Assembly: GCA_963707075.1 (NCBI GenBank)
Contig: CAVPOX010000033.1
Coordinates: 1-64,000 of the forward strand
Direction: 5' to 3'
Length of the DNA: 64,000 nt
Origin: CAXMQZ01 sp963707075
Lineage (GTDB): Bacteria > Acidobacteriota > Thermoanaerobaculia > Multivoradales > JAHEKO01
The notes under the pieces were generated by a model. It searched no databases. It was not told the origin of the DNA and saw only the letters and a list, made by a program, of their open reading frames with translations. A program made the position numbers and the translations under genes. Shown one piece after another: positions 51,515-60,804 of the stretch; position 1 is the first letter of the stretch, and every line of letters starts with the position of its first letter.

Positions 51515-54088
51515 CTAGAGCGAGAGCAGCCAGAAGACGCCCGCGGTCATTGCCGTCACGGCTGATACCGCGATCAAGACCTTCGCGCGCTTGAGGGCTC
51601 GGTGCTTCTGCGTTTGAAAACGCTCAGGCTGCCCGAAGTCGACCTCAGCGGGTGGTCTATCGACCTCGAAGGCTTCCACCGGCCGATCGAAGTAGGCCTG
51701 CGAAGCGCCGTTGGACAAAAGCAGTACAAGGGGCCGGCAGTAGGAGCTCGTCTTCGCCTTCTCGAGCTGGTCCACCGATTGATCGAAGAAGAATCGCGCC
51801 CGCGCTCGCAGCTGCTCATTGGCCGGCGACTCCGCAAAAAGTGACGCTACATTCAGCAGCTCACACTTGCGCATATCCTGGGCTGCCCATGTCTCGGTCG
51901 GAAACTGGAGGATATCCGGACGCTCGAGATAAGGTCGCTCGTTCTCAGCCGCCCACCCGGCATAACGCAGCAGCGACGCGCGGCCGTAATGAAACATCGC
52001 ATCCAACTGGCCATACTCGAACTTCAGCAGTAGGTACTTGCCGAGCGTTTGCAGGAACATCGTATAGAACCAACGGTGCTCTGCATCCCAGAGATTCTGG
52101 TCTTCGAGATCGTCCCGTGGGTGGATGCAACGTCGAATCAACTGCTCGGCCTTCTCGAGAAACCGAGCCTCCCGGTTCAATCTGTAGGCATCGAGAAGCG
52201 CAGAAATCGCATTCGCTGGGCTACGCCCTGGACCGTGATACCCGTCGAAGCCCGATTCAGAAACGTGACCGGTGTATCCCCGGTCCAGAAATCGAAAAAT
52301 CGTCTGCCGACCATCGTCCGCATCGATCACATACTGCCCCAATGACAGAACCGCCTCATGCGACAAGTGGGAGCCGGTCAGGTAGTAGTGAAGGAGAAGT
52401 CCATGGGTATAGAGATTTCCGGTGGAAGGTCCGCCGCCGTTGACTTCCGGTCCAGGGGGGTACGCTCGGTGGGTGCTGGCGCCAGCGTCGATGTAGTGGA
52501 TCGTGTGCCAAAACTGCCCCCCGTTGTAGGTCGATTTGTCATCCGTCGTGTGGTAGAGGTCGATGTCGACAACATGCCTGGCCAGTTCATCCATCAAGAA
52601 GTACCACTCGAGGCCCCCCTGGCGAAAGAACTGAGTGGCGAACCCCGCAACGGCGTCGTATTGGTTGTTGTAGTGCGACAGGAAGACTTCCGGCCCCTCG
52701 TGGAAGGCTGACTCGTGATCACCGTAGAGGTCTCCGAAATGCCTCCATCCGTACTCGTCGACTGCCTCGCGCTTGGCCACAAAGCCGACGGCAGGGTCGA
52801 GTGATTTCTGCACCAGTCTCTTGTACCCCTCATTGGAGTCCTCGGACGCTGGAGTGAGAAAGGGAACAGCTCGAGCTTCCTTGTACCAGTGCGGTTCAGC
52901 TCGAGCCACCAGGGGCGATCGGCCCCAGTCGAGGGTCTCGAGAGGGTCGAAATCACCGCCGCCGTAGGCCAGAACCAACGTGTGGGTCTTGCGCTCGCCA
53001 CCCTGGATCTCGTGGGGATATCCCTGTCCACCTGGCAATAGCCCCAGATCGAGACGATCCCGCTTGATTTCTATTGACTTCGGGGAGTTCTGCCAGAAAT
53101 GCTGCATGGCAAGCCCCAGCCAGCCATCAGGGGTGTGGACGCTCACGGCAGGCGTCGCCCGCAGACCCGAGCTCTCCTCTGCGCCACTGGAAAGTCTGAA
53201 TCCGCGATATGGGAGTCTCACCTCGCCATCCGAGCCCATGTGGTTTCGGCTATTCCAGTTCACCCCACCACTCGACGCTTGAACCAGTGAGAGCGGGACT
53301 GCCGCGTCCCGCATCTCCTGCCCGACTGCAGTCGAGACACGACATCCGGTCGCCTCTAGGCTGTCGTCCAAAGGAATTGAGACATCGAAGGCCTCGAGAA
53401 GCAAAGCGCCCGCCCCTCCCAGAGTCCAGATGCCGCCCGGATGTCCTGCAGCTCTGGGGTTGTGCAGGGCGATCTCGAGCTTCACCGCCCCACCTTCGGC
53501 GAAGACGTGTGATCGCGACAGGACGCGGGCCACCCGCAGACCGTCGCGATCTTGCAGGTCCCACTCCACTCTCACCGTCGCGCGGATCGGGCCCTGTTCC
53601 TCGACCACAACCATCCGACGAGCCGGCACGAGCCTCTCCCCGTCGAGCCCCCTGGCAACGACCGTTGGCGACGGCGCCGAGTCGACGTTGAACAGAGAAT
53701 CCAGCTCAGTCCCGAACTCGATTCTCAAAGCTTCGGTTTCCACGACGACGCCGGATTCCGCATTCTCGCGAACTCGGAGTTGCCGATACGCAGATGAAGC
53801 AGCGACCTCGTCGGTCGCCAGAAGCACGAGACTGGCTGAATCGACACCGGGGGCAGACACCCAATCGAGAAGGATCCAGCGGACCGAACCATCCCCCCAA
53901 CGATCGAGAATCCTGGCTTGCGCGGGTTTGCAATCCCCTTGCCCTTCGTCGATAGCCAGATGCACTGGATCGAACAACTGCCCTTTGGGAAGGGGCAAAC
54001 CCATCGTGACGGGCTCCAAACCGCTCGCCCGTGGCTGGCGACCGGCCTCCCGGAGATAGTGGAGTTTTACCAGAAATCGATCAGTCAT
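51515..54088 (-). CDS. RIFT-barrel, (alpha/alpha)-barrel polysaccharide-lyase-like membrane protein
   Basis: A protein of 857 aa from an ATG. The N-terminus (EPVTMGLPLPKGQLFD, VHLAIDEGQ, ILDRWGDGSVRWILLDW) matches the RIFT-barrel module found in YetA/PcRGLX (exo-rhamnogalacturonan lyase) proteins. The middle and C-terminal parts look like a toroid (WYFLMDELARHVVDIDLYHTTDDKS, HTIHYIDAGASTHRAY, NLYTHGLLLHYYLTG). The last about 25 residues form one TM helix (VLIAVSAVTAMTAGVFWLLSL), so the protein is tail-anchored. There is no signal peptide. It may process the surface polysaccharide or a host/plant glycan. Catalytic residues were not assigned. Confidence 0.65.
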   Translation of the reverse strand: MTDRFLVKLHYLREAGRQPRASGLEPVTMGLPLPKGQLFDPVHLAIDEGQGDCKPAQARILDRWGDGSVRWILLDWVSAPGVDSASLVLLATDEVAASSAYRQLRVRENAESGVVVETEALRIEFGTELDSLFNVDSAPSPTVVARGLDGERLVPARRMVVVEEQGPIRATVRVEWDLQDRDGLRVARVLSRSHVFAEGGAVKLEIALHNPRAAGHPGGIWTLGGAGALLLEAFDVSIPLDDSLEATGCRVSTAVGQEMRDAAVPLSLVQASSGGVNWNSRNHMGSDGEVRLPYRGFRLSSGAEESSGLRATPAVSVHTPDGWLGLAMQHFWQNSPKSIEIKRDRLDLGLLPGGQGYPHEIQGGERKTHTLVLAYGGGDFDPLETLDWGRSPLVARAEPHWYKEARAVPFLTPASEDSNEGYKRLVQKSLDPAVGFVAKREAVDEYGWRHFGDLYGDHESAFHEGPEVFLSHYNNQYDAVAGFATQFFRQGGLEWYFLMDELARHVVDIDLYHTTDDKSTYNGGQFWHTIHYIDAGASTHRAYPPGPEVNGGGPSTGNLYTHGLLLHYYLTGSHLSHEAVLSLGQYVIDADDGRQTIFRFLDRGYTGHVSESGFDGYHGPGRSPANAISALLDAYRLNREARFLEKAEQLIRRCIHPRDDLEDQNLWDAEHRWFYTMFLQTLGKYLLLKFEYGQLDAMFHYGRASLLRYAGWAAENERPYLERPDILQFPTETWAAQDMRKCELLNVASLFAESPANEQLRARARFFFDQSVDQLEKAKTSSYCRPLVLLLSNGASQAYFDRPVEAFEVDRPPAEVDFGQPERFQTQKHRALKRAKVLIAVSAVTAMTAGVFWLLSL

Positions 54089-54202
54089 CGTGCTACCCTG
54101 CCATGCAGTTTCGGTGCGGTCGCCTCAACCCGGAGTGCGGCATTATAGCCAGAACCTCCTCGACCACCACGAGGCCTTTTCAACAGCCGGCAGGCCTGCA
54201 AA

Positions 54203-55897
54203 ATGACTTCGGACCCTCTCACGACCCGGGCGCTCTCCTTCAAGAAGAGCTTTGCGGTCCTGGGGATCCTCTTCCTGGTTGTGTGCGCGCTCCAACTCTT
54301 CAACCGAGCCTACGAGAGCGAATTCGGTCGAGACTACGACGAGGCAGCCCATTTCGTCACCGGGATGATGCTTCACGATTTTCTGGTGAGCATGGACTGG
54401 GACTCGCCACTCGAGTTTGCGGAAAACTACTACCTGCACTATCCGAAGGTCGCGCTCGGCCACTGGCCTCCAGTGTTCTATGGATTGCAGGCAGTCTGGT
54501 ACATGGTCTTTGCGCCGTCGCGTGGGGCGATCATGATGCTGCTCGCGGTCCTTACCGCGAGTCTCGGCTGGATTGTCTGGTGGGTAGGCGCAAAAAGCTT
54601 CGACTGGAGAATCAGTCTGGCCTTCAGTCTTGTCCTGGTGGCCCTGCCACTGACACAGAGCCTCTACTCGGTCTGTATGGCTGAGATCCTGCTGGCTACG
54701 CTGGCCCTACTGGCCGCGCTGGCCTGGGCCCGTTATCTCGATTCGCCCGGTTGGAAATGGGCAAGCATCTTTTCTGCCCTCGCGGTACTTTCCATTCTGA
54801 CGAAGGCGAATGCCCTGGCGCTGGCGATCCTGCCTCCGATCAGCCTCCTGATCACCCGTCGTTGGACCCTCCTCAAAAGAGCTTCCTGCTGGTTCCCGGC
54901 CCTTGCAGTCGCCTTGCTCTGCGGCCCCTGGTATGCGATGACGCTGAAGATGCTGAGCAACGGCCCGCTCGCCAAGGGCCCGAAGATCTGGTACACCGTC
55001 GCGGCAGTCCCCAGATTCTCGGCAACACTGGTCGATGCTGTCGGCCTCGGGCTCCTGCTCCCGGCCCTCATCGCCATGATTGTCGTCATTGGCAAGGCTC
55101 GCGAAGACCCTCGAGGCACCACTCAACCATGGCCCACACTGGCGAGTTTGGTCATCGCCGTGATGGTCTTTCACTGGATCGTTCCAGCGTCATTCGCGGC
55201 GCGGCATTTGTTCATCGCCTTGCCGGCGGTCACCCTGCTTGCCCTGGTGGGTCTCGATCTCGTCGCCAGGCGCGCTTCCCGCCCGTTCTCCAGCCACGGC
55301 GCCAGACTGGGGGCTCTGACTCTGTTGACCGTTCTCCTGACGGCCTGGCTGGTGTTCGAGATCCCTCGCCGGTCATGGCGCGGATTCGGCGACGTGGCTG
55401 ACTACCTGACCACCACGGCGGAGTTGGACGAATCGGTCGTGCTCGTGGTCTCCGACTCGCTCGGCGAGGGCGCGCTGATCAGCGAGGTTGCGCTGCGCGA
55501 GCGTCGCCCCGGTCACATCGTTCTGCGCGGCAGCAAATCCCTGTCGCGAAGCTCATGGGACGGCTCCAACTACGAGCTGCTCTTCAATGCCCCGGAGGAG
55601 CTCGGCGCGTGGCTGGCTCAAGTACCGGTGGGAGTGATTGCCGTCGATCATTCCGTTCCTCGCTCCCGTCGCCCCCCGGAGACAGATCTTCTCCTCGCCA
55701 CACTGGAAGCCAATCGGAATATCTGGCAGGAAGTCGGAGCGTTCGACATGATCCGCGCGGGTCGAGTCCATGCGGCGGCATTGAGGCTGTTTGTTCAGAA
55801 GGATCATCAGAATCTACCGAGAAGCAAGATCAGCCTCGACTTGCTCGAGATGCTGGGAAAGCACATCACAGGACAGGCAATTGAGAAGGACGAATAG
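54203..55897 (+). CDS. GT-C (GT39-like) membrane glycosyltransferase
   Basis: A protein of 564 aa. TM1 (residues about 15-32) is followed by the acidic loop FGRDYDEAAHFVTGMMLHDF, matching GT39/ArnT-type first-loop chemistry, and HYPKVALGHWPPVFYGLQ. About ten TM helices run to residue about 405, followed by a soluble C-terminal domain of about 160 residues (VVLVVSDSLGEGALIS...). It is the first gene of a plus-strand group with two further polytopic proteins. It probably uses polyprenyl-phosphate sugars in the periplasm. Confidence 0.78.
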   Translation: MTSDPLTTRALSFKKSFAVLGILFLVVCALQLFNRAYESEFGRDYDEAAHFVTGMMLHDFLVSMDWDSPLEFAENYYLHYPKVALGHWPPVFYGLQAVWYMVFAPSRGAIMMLLAVLTASLGWIVWWVGAKSFDWRISLAFSLVLVALPLTQSLYSVCMAEILLATLALLAALAWARYLDSPGWKWASIFSALAVLSILTKANALALAILPPISLLITRRWTLLKRASCWFPALAVALLCGPWYAMTLKMLSNGPLAKGPKIWYTVAAVPRFSATLVDAVGLGLLLPALIAMIVVIGKAREDPRGTTQPWPTLASLVIAVMVFHWIVPASFAARHLFIALPAVTLLALVGLDLVARRASRPFSSHGARLGALTLLTVLLTAWLVFEIPRRSWRGFGDVADYLTTTAELDESVVLVVSDSLGEGALISEVALRERRPGHIVLRGSKSLSRSSWDGSNYELLFNAPEELGAWLAQVPVGVIAVDHSVPRSRRPPETDLLLATLEANRNIWQEVGAFDMIRAGRVHAAALRLFVQKDHQNLPRSKISLDLLEMLGKHITGQAIEKDE

Positions 55898-57206
55898 TTC
55901 AGACAGCGTCGAACCGACCCCGTGGGCAGCCATCCTGAGCGTGGTTGTCCTCGCCTTTGCGTTGAGAGCCCTGGTCATCTTCGCTCTGGACGCGTTCGTC
56001 ATCCCCGACAACTGGGATTTCGGCTACGAAACAGGACGCATCGCTGCATCTCTGGCAGAGGGCACCGGCTTCAGCTCTCCTTTCAAACAACCTAGCGGTC
56101 CCACAGCCTGGCTGGCGCCGGCCTACCCCGCCATCCTGGCTGTCATCTTTTCCTTCCTGGGCATCTACTCCACTTTCTCGGCAGTTGCCATCCTCCTGTT
56201 CAACTCTGCGGTTTCTGCACTGACTTGCCTGGCAGTGTTTGCCCTGGCCAACCAGGTCTTCGACCGCATGACGGGCGTCCTGGCAGCCGTCACCTTCGCG
56301 CTCTACCCGCCTTCGATCTGGCATTCGGTCAATACCATCTGGGATACCAGCTTGTTAGCCCTGCTGGCGGTTCTTTTGGTCCTGGGGCTGTATCGATTCG
56401 ATGCTTCGCGAGATCTCCAATGGGCGTTCCTGTATGGACTGGCGATGGGACTCGTCGCCTGGGTCAACCCGGTGGTCCTGGCATTGCTTCCGGTCGCGTG
56501 GCTTTGGATCGGGAGACGGATCGAGGGCAGTCTTGCCCGCAGGGTGGGAGTTGCCTCTCTGGTGACGCTGATGGCCCTGCTGACCTGTGCGCCGTGGATG
56601 GCTCGAAATCAATACTGGTTCGGGCGCCCCTACCTGAGGTCCAACCTCGGCCTCGAGCTACAGCTGGGCAACAGCGATCTTGCCTGGCAACACCATTTGG
56701 CAGGCGATCTCCGGGCTCCCTGGCTGCGGGGCCATCCTTCAGTGGTCTCGGGTGAGCTCGACCGGTTCATCGAGATGGGTGAAGCAGCCTACGTCGAGGA
56801 AGCCATGGGTGAAGCCATCGACTTCATTCGTCAGAACCCGTCGAAGTTCCTGCGCCTGACGCTCCACCGCATCTACGTCTTCTGGCTGAGCGACCTCGGG
56901 ACCCGCAATGAGTGGGCCGGGAACCTGGACCTGACGATATCCCTGACCTGGATGAGAGTGGCGTGTCATCTCGTGCCGCTGCCCTTTCTGGTGATCGGCC
57001 TGATCGCTGCCGCTCGGCATCGGAAGCCAATCCTCCCGTTTCTCGGGTTCTTCCTGTTCTTCCCGCTGGTCTACTACTTCACCCATGTCTCAGAGCGGTA
57101 CCGCTTTCCAGCAGAGCCCTTGATCGTCATTCTCTCAAGCTATGGCTTCCTGCAGATGGTTGGCTGGTTGAAGAGTCGACCGTTTGTGCGAAACTCGTCG
57201 GCGTGA
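55881..57206 (+). CDS. GT-C-like membrane protein
   Basis: A protein of about 441 aa from a TTG that overlaps the previous gene by 17 bp (an upstream in-frame start is less likely). The first loop, PDNWDFGYETGRIAASLAEG, and SSPFKQPSGPTAWLAPAYP are typical of bacterial GT39-like proteins, with a D in place of the DE pair. About ten hydrophobic helices follow, and the C-terminal SERYRFPAEPLIVILSSYGF is a common ending in this family. It is coupled to the next gene by GTGA. The donor and acceptor are unknown. Confidence 0.72.
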   Translation: MRRTNSSDSVEPTPWAAILSVVVLAFALRALVIFALDAFVIPDNWDFGYETGRIAASLAEGTGFSSPFKQPSGPTAWLAPAYPAILAVIFSFLGIYSTFSAVAILLFNSAVSALTCLAVFALANQVFDRMTGVLAAVTFALYPPSIWHSVNTIWDTSLLALLAVLLVLGLYRFDASRDLQWAFLYGLAMGLVAWVNPVVLALLPVAWLWIGRRIEGSLARRVGVASLVTLMALLTCAPWMARNQYWFGRPYLRSNLGLELQLGNSDLAWQHHLAGDLRAPWLRGHPSVVSGELDRFIEMGEAAYVEEAMGEAIDFIRQNPSKFLRLTLHRIYVFWLSDLGTRNEWAGNLDLTISLTWMRVACHLVPLPFLVIGLIAAARHRKPILPFLGFFLFFPLVYYFTHVSERYRFPAEPLIVILSSYGFLQMVGWLKSRPFVRNSSA

Positions 57207-59043
57207 AAAGGGCCACCCGCGATTCCGAATGGATCTGGTTGGTCGCGCTGCTCGGGCTCCACTTGCTTGCGACCTGCTGGTTTCTGCCACCGACAGAGTT
57301 GATCGGGCAGGAGCCACTGTTTCACATCGACTATCCGGTTCACACCCACCGGGCTGCGGTTTACGAATCGGGGCTCATGGAGGGTGGTCTGCCCTGGGGG
57401 TACGATCCTGCGGTCGGTGCAGGAATGGTCGTCTCACCCTACCGGGATATCGGGGCCAAGCCGATTCAGGTTCTGGGCGTCATCCTGCCTGGGGTGAGCG
57501 CCGCAACTGTCGTGCGCCTCTTCCTGTTCTTCACGGTCCTGCTGTTTCCTGCAGGCTGTCTCTTAGCCTCCAGGCTTCTGGGATTCGAGCCTGAGGTCAC
57601 TTTCTGGATCGCAGCTACGGCGCTCGGCTTCCTCTGGCTCAGCTGGACCATCCAGCTCTACCTGGGGTGGGGCCTCGTTTCCTTTGTCGCGGCTGCGGCG
57701 TTTACCCCCCTGGTCCTCGGCCTGTTCACCCGGTTCTGTCGAGCGCCCGGAGTCAGAACCTACTCCTTCTTCACCGGCAGCTTGGCAGCTTTACTGCTAC
57801 TTCACATCCAGGGACCCTGGCCGCTGGCGGTCCCCCTGGCCTTGCTGGTCGTGACCGTCATGCCGCTGCCCTGGGCCTGGAGAACGGCAGCTGTCCTCGC
57901 GCCACTCTTCGCAGTCGGATTCAACGCCTTCTGGTTGATTCCTGCATACCTGGGCAGCAAGATGCCCGCCGAACCGCTCAACCCGACGGCAGATTATCCA
58001 GAGGTCAAGCATCTGACGCTGGCTGCCCTTTCCGAGTTCACCGCTCAGATCGATGGCGTCTGGATGGTCACCCGATTCGGGATCCTGGTGCTCGCCTTCT
58101 GGGGATTCCGGGCACTGTGGAAACGCTATGGCGCACTCCCAGCCTGGAGCTTCGGCCTGGCGACGCTATGGAGCTTCTGTCTATCGGTGTTCGGCTCGTT
58201 CATGCCCTTCTTCGAGCGCTATCAACCCGTTCGATTCATCGTTCCTGCACTCGTGCTCCTGGCGATACCCTTGGGAACAGGCATCGCGACGACCCTGCAG
58301 CGCGTCAAGATCGATACTCGCTGGGTTCGGGCGGCATTCCTGATTCTGGCTGTCGGTCTCGCGCTTTTCACCTTTCGAGGTCCACAACCCATGCCGCTTC
58401 CTCCCGTCTCCCGATGCACTGCGCGAGTTCGTCGCAACCAGAACGAGTCCTGAAGATCGACTCGCCATCCAATCCATGGATGGGCTCGACGAAGGGGGTT
58501 TCGAAGCTCGCGCCATGGCCCTGGCCTATGAGCGCGAGGTGATTGGCTGCACCTATCCGAAGGTCGCTCTGCCCGCCCAGTTCCTGGGCGATCGACTGCT
58601 CGGCAAACTGCTTGCGGAGTGGACTCCGGAGGAGCTCGCACCAGCCCTGCGGCGCTGGGGTATCGCCTGGGTCTTCACCCGCACTGAAGAGGCTCGCCAA
58701 CTGGTCCACCGCAGCCTGGGTATCGACGGAACGAAGGTCGGCAGGTACCACGCTTTCCAGGTCGCGGGAGAAGACGACCGATTCCTGATCGGCTCCGGCA
58801 AGGTTCGTGCTGCAGTCAACCGCCTGGAGCTCGAGAACCTGCATCCTGTGGACGGCCTTGTGGTCCTGCGATATCGCTTTCACCCCGCCTGGAAGACGAT
58901 TCCCACGACCGCGATCGAAGACCTATCCGATTCCTGAAGACGCGGCCGGATTCATCGCTCTACGCGATCCGCCGGAGAGGTTGACCTTGAAATTCGATTC
59001 CCGGGCCATGCTGCAAGCCAATTGGCCCGACCTAGCCGAGTAA
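57203..59043 (+). CDS. Polytopic YfhO/GT-C-like membrane protein (two frameshifts)
   Basis: The GTG at 57203 overlaps the previous stop (GTGA). About nine TM helices are in the first 400 residues, with an acidic loop FHIDYPVHTHRAAVYESG. Near 58403-58405 one extra C breaks the frame (the other frame continues SPDALREFVATRTSPEDR). Near 58925 one more extra base breaks it again (continuing PIPEDAAGFIALRDPPERL) to a stop at 59043. The joined product is about 612 aa with a soluble C-terminal domain, as in the YfhO-like/GT-C group. Two independent short breaks in coherent coding sequence favour sequencing error. The last codon abuts a convergent gene. Confidence 0.65.
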
Positions 59044-59640
59044 TCAGCGGCGCGTCTTGAGAACTCGTGCCGGGACACCGCCTACGATCGCATTTGCGGG
59101 CACGGCCTCAACAACCACAGCTCCAGCCGCAACCACCGAATTGTCACCGATATCGGCCATAACGACAGCGTTGGAGCCCACCCATGCCTCGGATCCGATT
59201 CTCACCCGACGCACCTCTCCCTCCTGATCACGAATGGGAATGTCGAGGTGCTCCAAACCGTGAGTCTGGGAACCACTGGGAATATGGGCGCCAGCTGCGA
59301 TCAGGGCACCTTCCCCGATCGTCACCAGCCCGAGCTGGCAATACGGACCGATATAGACATGGTCACCGATAGCGCAGTCAGCCTTGGAGAAGACGGCGCC
59401 GAATTCCACAACGGACCCTGAGCCGAAACCCTTGAGAGTCCGCCTGTAAAACGCACGCCTCAGGTATTGTCCCAGCAAGCCCGGCACCAGGGCCCACGCT
59501 TGACTGCTCCCTTGCAGGGCCCGATCACGACCCAGCAGTCGACAGCGAATCGCGAATGAGGCTACCCCCGGTGCCACGAGAACGAATGCGACTCCATTCA
59601 GGACAACTTTGAGAAGACTGCGATCCGGTTTCGAGCTCAC
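59044..59640 (-). CDS. Hexapeptide-repeat O-acyltransferase
   Basis: A protein of 198 aa from a GTG. An N-terminal hydrophobic stretch (GVAFVLVAPGVASFAI, residues about 14-30) may hold it at the membrane. The left-handed beta-helix repeats are SVVEFGAVFSKADCAIGDHV, YIGPYCQLGLVTIGEGALI, IGSEAWVGSNAVVMAD, IGDNSVVAAGAVV and the ending IVGGVPARVLKTRR. This is an acetyl-CoA-dependent sugar acyltransferase of the LbH family. It lies 4 bp after the next GT4 on the same strand and would modify its product. Confidence 0.88.
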   Translation of the reverse strand: MSSKPDRSLLKVVLNGVAFVLVAPGVASFAIRCRLLGRDRALQGSSQAWALVPGLLGQYLRRAFYRRTLKGFGSGSVVEFGAVFSKADCAIGDHVYIGPYCQLGLVTIGEGALIAAGAHIPSGSQTHGLEHLDIPIRDQEGEVRRVRIGSEAWVGSNAVVMADIGDNSVVAAGAVVVEAVPANAIVGGVPARVLKTRR

Positions 59641-59643
59641 TCC

Positions 59644-60792
59644 TCAACCTTTCCGAGTACCTTGAGCCTGGTGGCCGGCGATCCGGCTATAGACTTCGAG
59701 ATGCCGCAGAACAGTTCGTTCCAGATCGTATCGCTGCTCGACTCGGGATCGAGCAGACTTTCCCATACTTCTGGCCAGATCAGGTGAGGTCAGGAGTCGC
59801 TCTAGGGCCTGGGCGGCCGATTCGGGGTCTTGACGGGGGACCAAGAAGCCATCCTTCCCCTGTCTCACCATCTCGGGGTTGCCTCCGACTTCGGTAACTA
59901 CCACCGGCAGCTCACTTGCCATGGCTTCGAGCACCGTTAGGGAAGCAGCTTCGCTCAGCGAGGTCATCGAGAACACGTCACTGGCCGCCAGCAAGGCCGG
60001 TACATCGCCCCGCACGCCCAGAAGTGAAACGCTGCTCTCGAGGTCCAGCGATCGAATCAGATCTTCTATCTGGCCACGTTGCGGGCCCTCCCCCACCAAC
60101 ATCAACCGTGCGGCGGGCATCGACCTTCTGAGCATGTGGAAGGCTTGAATGAGCGTGGCATGGTCTTTGACGGGATGAAATCGTGCCACACAGGTAACGA
60201 TCTGAGAGTCGACCGGCCAGCCCAGCCGACGCCGCAGCGCTGCAGAATCCGCCGGTGCTCCGTAGCGGTTCAGTTCGATCCCATTCTCGATCACTTGCAC
60301 TCGTTTGGCCGGAAATCCATCGACGACCGACAGTGCTCTGCCGCTGAATTCACTGCAGGCATTGATCTCTGTCGCCAGACGCGCCAGAAGCACTTGATTC
60401 AGAAATCGACGTTGCCGCGAGACCACATCGGGGAAGTGACGGCCATGCTCGGTGAAGACAAGACCGCTTGTTTGTGTCGTGACAAGTCGACTGGTGGCGG
60501 CGTAGAAGAACGGCGTGTACTGATGGGCGTGAACCACCTGTGAGCGATGCCCTTGCAGACTCCTGCCCAGCCTGCGAGCTAGCCCCAGGTCGATCCCCGG
60601 TTCCCTGCCAAGCACTTCGACCGGGACTCCTTGCCCCTGGAGCTGCTCGCCCAGAGCTCCGATTTCATCGAGACAGAGGACAACCGGCGCTACCCGCTCG
60701 TTTCCCCGCCGAATGATCTCGGATACCAGGACCTCTGCACCCGCGACTTGCATGGCGTGCATGACGAACGCCACACGTACTCGATCACTCAT
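59644..60792 (-). CDS. Family 4 glycosyltransferase
   Basis: A protein of 382 aa. The GT-B fold is seen as VAFVMHAMQVAGAEVLVSE, VHAHQYTPFFYAA, FTEHGRHFP, IVTCVARFHPVKDHATLIQA, RLMLVGEGPQRGQIEDL and SLSEAASLTVLEAMASELP, with the catalytic E in EAASLTVLE. It closely resembles retaining GT4 mannosyl-/N-acetylglucosaminyl-transferases of polysaccharide clusters. It is followed by the acyltransferase 4 bp away. It is preceded by a sulfotransferase gene on the same strand, 12 bp upstream. Confidence 0.9.
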   Translation of the reverse strand: MSDRVRVAFVMHAMQVAGAEVLVSEIIRRGNERVAPVVLCLDEIGALGEQLQGQGVPVEVLGREPGIDLGLARRLGRSLQGHRSQVVHAHQYTPFFYAATSRLVTTQTSGLVFTEHGRHFPDVVSRQRRFLNQVLLARLATEINACSEFSGRALSVVDGFPAKRVQVIENGIELNRYGAPADSAALRRRLGWPVDSQIVTCVARFHPVKDHATLIQAFHMLRRSMPAARLMLVGEGPQRGQIEDLIRSLDLESSVSLLGVRGDVPALLAASDVFSMTSLSEAASLTVLEAMASELPVVVTEVGGNPEMVRQGKDGFLVPRQDPESAAQALERLLTSPDLARSMGKSARSRVEQRYDLERTVLRHLEVYSRIAGHQAQGTRKG

Positions 60793-60804
60793 CGTCTCTC
60801 GAGT

